Below are positions 1 to 5,506 of a stretch of 5,506 bases of DNA, in pieces. The notes beneath the pieces are model-generated. The model was not told where the DNA came from. It searched no databases and worked only from the letters and a program-made list of their open reading frames with translations. A program made the position numbers and the translations under genes. The stretch is from Thermoleophilaceae bacterium (GTDB lineage Bacteria; Actinomycetota; Thermoleophilia; Solirubrobacterales; Thermoleophilaceae), in contig JACCUO010000047.1 in NCBI GenBank assembly GCA_013811765.1, positions 1 through 5,506 of the forward strand, in the 5' to 3' direction. How positions within the stretch are numbered: the stretch's first letter is position 1; the number at the start of each line of letters is the position of its first letter.

Positions 1-1503
1 GCCCTCGACGGCCTGGGCATCCACATGATCGAGGCGGGCTTTCCGAGCTCGAACCCCAAGGAGCAGGCGCTGTTCGACGTGCTCGCGAACGAGACCTTCG
101 AGCACGCCGAGATCGCGGCCTTCGGGATGACCCGCCGCAAGGGAGCCGCCGCTCCCTACGACCAGGCGATGATGGCCCTCGCGGACTGCTTCGCGCCCGT
201 CTGCACGCTGGTGGGGAAGACCTGGTCGCTGCACCTGGAGAAGGTCACCCGCGTGGACCCGGATGAGAACCTGCGGATGATCGGCGAGTCTGTGGCCTTC
301 CTGCGGGCAAGCGGCAAGCGCGTGATCTACGACGCCGAGCACTTCTTCGACGCCTACGCCGACGATCCCGGGTATGCCCTCAGCTGCCTGCACGCGGCCG
401 CCGACGCGGGCGCGGAGAACGTGACGCTGTGTGACACGAACGGCGCCACGCTCCCGAGGCGGGTCGGGGAGGCCACCGCGCTCGTGGTGGCAGAGCTTGG
501 GGAGGCGGTGCAGGTGGGCATCCACACCCACGACGACGCCGGCTGCGGCGTGGCCAACTCGCTGGCGGCCGTGGAGCAGGGCGCGCGGCTCGTGCAGGGC
601 ACGATGAACGGATACGGCGAGCGCTGCGGCAACGCAAACCTGGTCACTCTTCTGGCGAATCTCCAACTCAAGCTGGGGTTCGATTGCGTGCCCCCAGGAC
701 TGCTGTCCCGGCTCACAGAGACGGCGCACCTCGTGGACGAGCTCTGCAATGTGAGCCCCGATGCCAACCAGCCGTACGTGGGCGCCAACGCCTTTGCCCA
801 CAAGGGCGGCATGCACGTGGCGGGGGTGAACAGGGACTCACGCACCTTCGAGCACCTCGACCCCGCCGAGGTCGGCGCCGACCGCCGGTTGCTGGTGTCC
901 GAGCTGTCGGGAAGGGGAACGATCCGGGCCCGCGCCGAGGACACCGGGGTGGATCTCGACGACGAGGCCGCCGGCCGGATCGTCGAGCGCGTGAAGGGAC
1001 TCGAGCACCGCGGCTACCACCTGGAGGCGGCCGATGGCACGCTGGACCTCCTGATCCGGCGGGAGACCGGCCACTACGAGCCGCTCTTCCGCCTCGAGGC
1101 CTGGCGCGTGATCGTCGAGAAGCGGCAGGACGGCAAGGTCGAGACGGAGGCCACCATCAAGATCTGGGTGGACGGCGAGCGCTACGTGCGCACGGCCGAG
1201 GGCAACGGGCCCGTGAACGCGCTCGACTCGGCCCTGCGCGACGCGATCGGGGAGACCTACCCACATCTCCGCGACATAGAGCTCGTGAACTTCAAGGTGC
1301 GCATACTCGACGAGAGCAAGGGCACGGGCGCGGCGACCCGGGTCCTGTTGGACGCCAGCGACGGCCACGACACCTGGGGCTCGATAGGCGTGTCGGAGAA
1401 CATCATCGAGGCAAGTTGGGAGGCGCTCGTGGACTCGCTCGAGGCCGGCATGCTCCCCGCCCGGATCGAGCGCGTGCCGGGCGCGGGAGCACGGCCGGGG
1501 TGA
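1..1503 (+). CDS. cimA: Citramalate synthase, 5'-truncated by window edge
   Basis: Likely condenses pyruvate and acetyl-CoA to (R)-citramalate, the entry step of threonine-independent isoleucine synthesis in the cytoplasm. The frame is open from base 1, and the first residues (LDGLGIHMIEAGFPSSNPKE) match the end of the first barrel strand of the family. About 40 N-terminal residues, including the usual TLRDG motif, therefore lie upstream; the ATG at 25 is internal. Numbering from base 1, visible motifs are LCDTNG (D145), the metal-binding HTHDD (H175, H177), GYGERCGN (204-211) and GANAFAHKGGMH (261-272). These make up the HMGL-like barrel of the IPMS/homocitrate/citramalate family. Residues from about 360 to the end form a LeuA-type dimerisation/regulatory domain, which in relatives binds the feedback amino acid. 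The 500 visible residues plus the missing part fit the roughly 530-540 aa citramalate synthase subfamily. A 2-isopropylmalate synthase or a homocitrate synthase is the alternative, but EAGFPSSNPKE and the C-terminal region favour CimA. The aminotransferase start overlaps its stop codon. Confidence 0.9.
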   Translation, partial: ALDGLGIHMIEAGFPSSNPKEQALFDVLANETFEHAEIAAFGMTRRKGAAAPYDQAMMALADCFAPVCTLVGKTWSLHLEKVTRVDPDENLRMIGESVAFLRASGKRVIYDAEHFFDAYADDPGYALSCLHAAADAGAENVTLCDTNGATLPRRVGEATALVVAELGEAVQVGIHTHDDAGCGVANSLAAVEQGARLVQGTMNGYGERCGNANLVTLLANLQLKLGFDCVPPGLLSRLTETAHLVDELCNVSPDANQPYVGANAFAHKGGMHVAGVNRDSRTFEHLDPAEVGADRRLLVSELSGRGTIRARAEDTGVDLDDEAAGRIVERVKGLEHRGYHLEAADGTLDLLIRRETGHYEPLFRLEAWRVIVEKRQDGKVETEATIKIWVDGERYVRTAEGNGPVNALDSALRDAIGETYPHLRDIELVNFKVRILDESKGTGAATRVLLDASDGHDTWGSIGVSENIIEASWEALVDSLEAGMLPARIERVPGAGARPG

Positions 1504-2654
1504 GCGCGGGCGCCGACGAGGTGATCCCCCTCGCGCGCCCACACGTCGGTGAGCGTGAGGAGGAGCTGGTGCTCGAGGTACTGCGCTCCCGCCGCCTCTC
1601 TCTCGGCCCCAAGCTCCCGGCGTTCGAGCGCTCGCTCGAGGCGCGCCTCGGTGTCTCGCAGGTCTCCGCGGTGGCGAGCGGAACCGCCGCGCTGCACCTC
1701 TGCATCAGGGCGGCCGGGGTGAGGGCCGGTGACGAGGTCGTGACCACGCCGTTCAGCTTCGTGGCGTCCGCCAACTGCCTTCTCTACGAAAGGGCCACGC
1801 CCGTTTTCTGCGATATCGATCGGCGCACGCTGAACATCGACCCGCAGGCCGCCGCCGCTGCCGTCACTCAGAACACGACCGGGCTCCTTCCCGTCCACAT
1901 CTTCGGCTATCCGGCCGACATGCCCGCCTTCGAGCGTCTTGCCGCCCAGCGCGGCCTGTGGCTCGTCGAGGATGCCTGCGAAGCGCTTGGTGCAAGTCAT
2001 TCGGATGGAAAGCCGGTGGGCGCGCGCGGCAACCTGGCCACCTTTGGCTTCTACCCGAACAAGCAGCTCTCGACGGGGGAGGGAGGGGCGGTCATCAGCC
2101 CCGACGGGCAACTGAAGGAGCGGATCGACAGCGAGCGCAACCAGGGGCGCGCTCCCGACATGGGCTGGCTCGACCACGACCGGCTCGGGTTCAACTACCG
2201 CCTCTCCGATCTGGCCTGTGCGCTCGGGCTGGCACAGCTCGAGCGCCTCGACGAGATGCTCGCGGCACGGGCACGGGTCGCCGGGCTCTACAACGAGTTG
2301 TTGGCGGGCATGGACGGCCTGGGCCTCCCATGCCCGGATGCGGACGGCGATCGCCGCAGCTGGTTCGTCTATGTGGTGCAGCTTCCGCCGCGGGTTGACC
2401 GCGACGCTGCGATCCGGGAGCTCCGAGCGCGCGGGATCGACTCCAAGCCCTACCTGCCCGCCATCCACCTGCTCAGCTTCTACCGGGAGCGCTTCGGCCA
2501 TAGGGAGGGCGAGTTCCCCGTGTGCGAGGAGGTTGCGGCCCGCTCGCTGGCGCTGCCTTTCTTCCCCGAGCTCACCGAAGCCCAGGTGGAGCGGGTCGTG
2601 GCGGCTCTGGGACAGGTGCTCGAGGCAGGCCAGCCCACCCCGCAGGCGCTCTGA
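1500..2654 (+). CDS. DegT/DnrJ/EryC1/StrS family PLP-dependent aminotransferase
   Basis: A 384-residue fold-type I PLP enzyme of the sugar aminotransferase family. Members usually transfer an amino group from glutamate to a keto group of a nucleotide-linked sugar, feeding surface polysaccharide, glycan or antibiotic sugars. The GTG start at 1500 is chosen because family similarity begins within a few residues (IPLARPHVGEREEE, then LSLGPKLPAFE). It shares a GTGA overlap with the cimA stop, and GGGAG at 1485-1489 can serve as a ribosome binding site. Visible features are the phosphate-binding SGTAALH (S60-T62), VEDACEALGA with the pyridine-nitrogen aspartate D158, and FYPNKQLSTGEGG with the Schiff-base lysine K188. 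FNYRLSDLACALGLAQLERL and the C-terminal LPFFPELTEAQVERVV are also typical. Length is normal and the key residues are present, so it should be active. The frame is open well upstream to 684, but that part is a shadow of cimA. The substrate cannot be told from sequence, and no sugar-pathway genes lie in the window. Confidence 0.9.
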   Translation: MSAGADEVIPLARPHVGEREEELVLEVLRSRRLSLGPKLPAFERSLEARLGVSQVSAVASGTAALHLCIRAAGVRAGDEVVTTPFSFVASANCLLYERATPVFCDIDRRTLNIDPQAAAAAVTQNTTGLLPVHIFGYPADMPAFERLAAQRGLWLVEDACEALGASHSDGKPVGARGNLATFGFYPNKQLSTGEGGAVISPDGQLKERIDSERNQGRAPDMGWLDHDRLGFNYRLSDLACALGLAQLERLDEMLAARARVAGLYNELLAGMDGLGLPCPDADGDRRSWFVYVVQLPPRVDRDAAIRELRARGIDSKPYLPAIHLLSFYRERFGHREGEFPVCEEVAARSLALPFFPELTEAQVERVVAALGQVLEAGQPTPQAL

Positions 2655-2660
2655 GCCCGT

Positions 2661-2750
2661 TTAGCCAAGCTCCTTCACGAGCAGCACTCCGCCCGGCATA
2701 CCTCTTCTGGGGGGGGAGCGGGCCAGCTCTACAAAGCCCGCGCCGGCTTA
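2661..2750 (-). pseudogene. Separated C-terminal tail of the GNAT gene, after the nonsense codon
   Basis: Reading on in the GNAT frame past the TAA at 2748-2750 gives 28 residues before a second TAA at 2661-2663. They begin AGAGFVELARS and end GGVLLVKELG. This matches the expected LYxxxGF-VE continuation and the final strand of a GNAT domain, with the stop at the tyrosine position and exactly three residues before GF. The restored protein would be 205 aa, and its stop would lie 6 bases from the aminotransferase stop (2652-2654), a compact convergent arrangement. A single substitution (TAC or TAT to TAA) explains the break and no frameshift is needed. The tail contains a run of eight G on the plus strand (2709-2716). 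Confidence 0.75.
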
Positions 2751-3278
2751 CAGGCCGCGGGCGGGCTCGTTGTCGACCCACGTGTCGAGCGCCACGGCGC
2801 CCAGTCCCAGCTCGCGGGCTCGGCGCTCGGCATACTCCAGCAGGGCGCTGGCCACCCCGAGGCGGCGAAACTGCTCGGCCGTCGCCAATGAGTCCACGTA
2901 GAAGCTCGACCGTGGCGGCTCGGCGCCCGGCCGCCCCCCTGCCCGGTAGACCCACAGCGCACCGGGCCAGCGCCACGGCGGGATGCTGCGGAGGGTCGTG
3001 CGCAGGAACGCGTGCGCGCGGGGGGTCCATTCGCAGAAGGGCATCGCGGCCATTGCACCCACCACCCTGCCGTCGAGTTCCGTGACCCAGATCACGTCGG
3101 CACTGGCGGTGCTCTCCCCGGCTCCGAGCGCCCTGGCGAGGGTCCGCTCCGCGAGTCTGCGCGATCCCGCGTAGCGCTCATACATCCCGCCCGAGCTGGC
3201 GTACAGGATCGGCACCACCGTGGCGGCGTCGCCGGGCAGGTAGGGCCGCACCCGCGGCTGAGCCGACACCGTGGGCAT
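2748..3278 (-). CDS. GNAT family N-acetyltransferase, truncated by in-frame TAA
   Basis: A 176-residue open frame with a GNAT (Gcn5-related acetyltransferase) fold, expected to transfer acetyl from acetyl-CoA to an amine of unknown identity. VRPYLPGDAATVVPIL (about residues 10-25) is the typical first strand and helix. VIWVTELDGRVVGAMAAMP (62-80) is the strand 2-3 region. FYVDSLATAEQFRRLGVASALL (126-147) contains strand 4 and the acetyl-CoA pyrophosphate loop RRLGVA. VALDTWVDNEPARGL (162-176) leads to the conserved NxxAxxLY motif. The frame stops exactly where the tyrosine of LY is expected, so the last strands and the usual general-acid/CoA-thiolate tyrosine are missing. The same frame continues with a good GNAT C-terminus (see 2661-2750). 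The ATG at 3278 fits the family start, although no strong ribosome binding site is visible. It is divergent from argH and convergent with the aminotransferase gene. It is most likely a recent pseudogene or a sequence error; a working shortened enzyme seems unlikely. Confidence 0.8.
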   Translation of the reverse strand: MPTVSAQPRVRPYLPGDAATVVPILYASSGGMYERYAGSRRLAERTLARALGAGESTASADVIWVTELDGRVVGAMAAMPFCEWTPRAHAFLRTTLRSIPPWRWPGALWVYRAGGRPGAEPPRSSFYVDSLATAEQFRRLGVASALLEYAERRARELGLGAVALDTWVDNEPARGL

Positions 3279-3300
3279 GCTAGTGGCCCCGTCGGTGGCC

Positions 3301-3321
3301 CGGGCGGCACGTGGCCGCCCG
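3301..3321. promoter_or_regulatory. Inverted repeat in the divergent GNAT/argH intergenic region
   Basis: CGGGCGGC (3301-3308) and GCCGCCCG (3314-3321) are perfect reverse complements around the 5-base centre ACGTG. The element lies between the divergent starts of the GNAT gene and argH. It covers the place where a -35 element for the argH -10 box at 3333-3338 would sit, so a regulator bound here could block or assist transcription. It does not resemble the AT-rich ARG box bound by ArgR. In DNA this rich in GC such a palindrome may arise by chance, so the operator role is only an inference. Confidence 0.3.
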
Positions 3322-3332
3322 TTCGGCGCTCG

Positions 3333-3338
3333 TACACT
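3333..3338 (+). promoter_or_regulatory. Candidate -10 box of argH (leaderless start)
   Basis: TACACT matches the actinobacterial TAnnnT -10 pattern and 4 of 6 positions of TATAAT. It ends 8 bases before the ATG at 3347, so transcription would be expected to start at or next to the A of the start codon. This would make argH mRNA leaderless, in keeping with the absence of a clear Shine-Dalgarno sequence directly before the ATG. No recognisable -35 box is seen about 17 bases upstream. Confidence 0.4.
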
Positions 3339-3346
3339 GGCGGCGG

Positions 3347-4749
<1,403 letters not shown>

Positions 4750-4753
<4 letters not shown>

Positions 4754-5379
4754 GCGCCGCCGCCGCGCTCCTGCCCACCCACGCGGAGTTCTATGCCCGT
4801 CCGGTCCTCGAGGTCGCGACTGACCTCCTGGGCTGCGTGTTGTCTCACCGGGCGGCGTCAGGGCGCATCGTGGAGACCGAGGCCTACCACGAGGCAGAGC
4901 CGGCCTGCCACGCCCACGCCGGCCTGACCGCCCGCACGAGCGTCTTGTTCGGCCCTCCGGGGCTGGCATACGTGTACCGCTCGTACGGCATCCACGCGCT
5001 GTTGAACCCCGTTTGTGAGCCCGAGGGAGTTGGGGCCGCGGTACTCATCCGCGCCCTCGAGCCCGTCGAAGGACTGGATCTCATGCGAGCGCGTCGGGGG
5101 ATGGCGCACGCCGAGGACCTTTGCTCTGGCCCTGGCAAGCTCACCCAGGCGCTCGGGATCGGACTCGATCTCAATGGCACCTCACTCGGCGAGGGAATCG
5201 AAATCCTCCCGCGCCCCCCGCGAATGCCTGCACCCCGGCTCGTCAGCGGCGGCCGCATCGGGATCACCAAAGCCGTGGAACTCCCCTGGCGCTTCTGCGA
5301 TGCCTCGAGCCGCTGCGTCTCTCGGCCCTGGCCCGAGGCGATGCGCCGCCCCAGGCGCCCCCACCGGCCGAGCGGCTAG
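4750..5379 (+). CDS. mpg: DNA-3-methyladenine glycosylase, AAG/MPG family
   Basis: Removes alkylated purines such as 3-methyladenine from DNA, starting base excision repair. The GTG at 4750 gives 209 aa and overlaps the argH stop by four bases (GTGA); the frame upstream of it is an argH shadow. Family landmarks are LPTHAEFYARPVLEVATDLLGCVL at the N-terminus and GRIVETEAY, whose second glutamate (E44) corresponds to the catalytic E125 of human AAG. Y46 corresponds to Y127 and PACH (H54) to H136. In YVYRSYG, Y76 and Y79 correspond to the base-stacking Y159 and the intercalating Y162. N86, AAVLIRALEP, LCSGPGKLTQALGI and GRIGITKAVELPWRF follow. The active site thus appears complete. The loop between Y46 and H54 is one residue shorter than in human AAG. 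The last about 18 residues are rich in Arg and Pro and unlike the usual short family end. The only ribosome-binding-like GAGGA (4730-4734) is 15 bases from the start, so translation probably depends on coupling to argH. Confidence 0.93.
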
Positions 5380-5398
5380 GAGGCGCGCAGCGCGATCG
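5378..5398. repeat. 21-bp direct repeat, copy 1
   Basis: First copy of a perfect 21-base repeat beginning AGGAGGCGCGCAGC; the second copy starts 51 bases downstream at 5429. Its first two bases are the last two of the mpg TAG stop codon. Each copy contains the 11-base palindrome CGCGCAGCGCG. The bases flanking the two copies differ on both sides, so the repeat unit is well delimited. Confidence 0.85.
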
Positions 5399-5408
5399 CT
5401 GATCGCGC
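5390..5408 (+). terminator. Hairpin downstream of mpg, possible terminator
   Basis: GCGCGATC (5390-5397) pairs perfectly with GATCGCGC (5401-5408) around the 3-base loop GCT, 11 bases after the mpg stop. No T run follows, so it is not a classical intrinsic terminator. High-GC actinobacteria often use hairpins without a U tract, which leaves termination or 3'-end protection possible. The left arm lies within repeat copy 1. Confidence 0.3.
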
Positions 5409-5428
5409 GAGCACCGGACTCGCCCATC

Positions 5429-5449
5429 AGGAGGCGCGCAGCGCGATCG
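5429..5449. repeat. 21-bp direct repeat, copy 2
   Basis: Identical to 5378-5398 over 21 bases. Its GCGCGATC (5441-5448) is also complementary to the GATCGCGC at 5401-5408, so the single right arm could pair with either copy. The rest of the tail, 5450-5506, holds no supportable gene. A GGGGGAG near 5496-5502 could be the ribosome binding site of a gene starting outside the window, but this cannot be tested here. Confidence 0.85.
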
Positions 5450-5506
5450 TCCGTCGTCAGCCGGGAGCCGCCCCGCCCGTGCCATCGCCGCCATCCGGGG
5501 GAGTTC

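Noticed and set aside
684..1499. N-terminal 272-codon extension of the aminotransferase frame
   Set aside because: It lies in a second frame within cimA, is Arg/Gly-rich without domain similarity, and family similarity begins just after the GTG at 1500.
838..2501. Minus-strand open frames opposite cimA and the aminotransferase
   Set aside because: No family motifs. They lie antisense to two well-supported genes and are explained by the lack of AT-rich stop codons in GC-rich sequence.
2661..3278. GNAT gene as a partner of ArgH in arginine synthesis, by analogy with ArgH proteins fused to an acetyltransferase domain in some bacteria
   Set aside because: The GNAT gene is divergent, not fused, shows no feature specific to N-acetylglutamate synthase, and is broken. 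Adjacency alone is too weak.
5378..5449. CRISPR array
   Set aside because: Only two copies are present with a 30-base gap, part of which pairs with the repeat itself, and there are no cas genes. It is better described as a simple direct repeat.
5264..5494. Minus-strand open frames over the mpg 3' end and the repeat region
   Set aside because: Arg/Ser/Gly-rich translations without motifs that overlap mpg antisense. A possible plus-strand GTG at 5479 leaves only nine codons before the window ends, too few to judge.

Overview
The window is GC-rich, densely packed bacterial DNA with short intergenic gaps, GTG starts and mostly TGA stops. Its style and gene content suggest a high-GC actinobacterium, possibly class Thermoleophilia (Solirubrobacter/Gaiella-like). 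The taxon is an inference from composition and protein flavour, not proven.

Layout. (1) Bases 1-1503 (+) hold the 3' part of a citramalate synthase (cimA), whose N-terminus lies outside the window. (2) A DegT/DnrJ/EryC1/StrS-type PLP aminotransferase follows at 1500-2654 (+), starting at a GTG that overlaps the cimA stop by 4 bases. (3) A GNAT N-acetyltransferase runs convergently on the minus strand from 3278. Its open frame stops at 2748, but the same frame carries on past this TAA with a recognisable GNAT C-terminus to a second TAA at 2661-2663. The gene therefore looks interrupted by one nonsense codon. (4) A 68-base divergent intergenic region (3279-3346) holds an 8-bp-arm inverted repeat and a TACACT -10-like box so close to the argH ATG that the argH transcript may be leaderless. 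(5) argH, argininosuccinate lyase, occupies 3347-4753 (+). (6) A 3-methyladenine DNA glycosylase of the AAG/Mpg family occupies 4750-5379 (+), again joined by a GTGA overlap. (7) The last 127 bases (5380-5506) have no supportable gene but carry a perfect 21-bp direct repeat at 51-bp spacing and an 8-bp-stem hairpin.

Function. The two main enzymes are biosynthetic: CimA makes citramalate for threonine-independent isoleucine synthesis, and ArgH does the last step of arginine synthesis. Each is coupled to an enzyme of a different sort, a probable sugar aminotransferase after cimA and a base-excision-repair glycosylase after argH. I see no clear undescribed multi-gene system. The points most worth checking are the stop codon replacing the conserved GNAT tyrosine, the terminal repeat pair with alternative hairpins, and the cimA-aminotransferase coupling.
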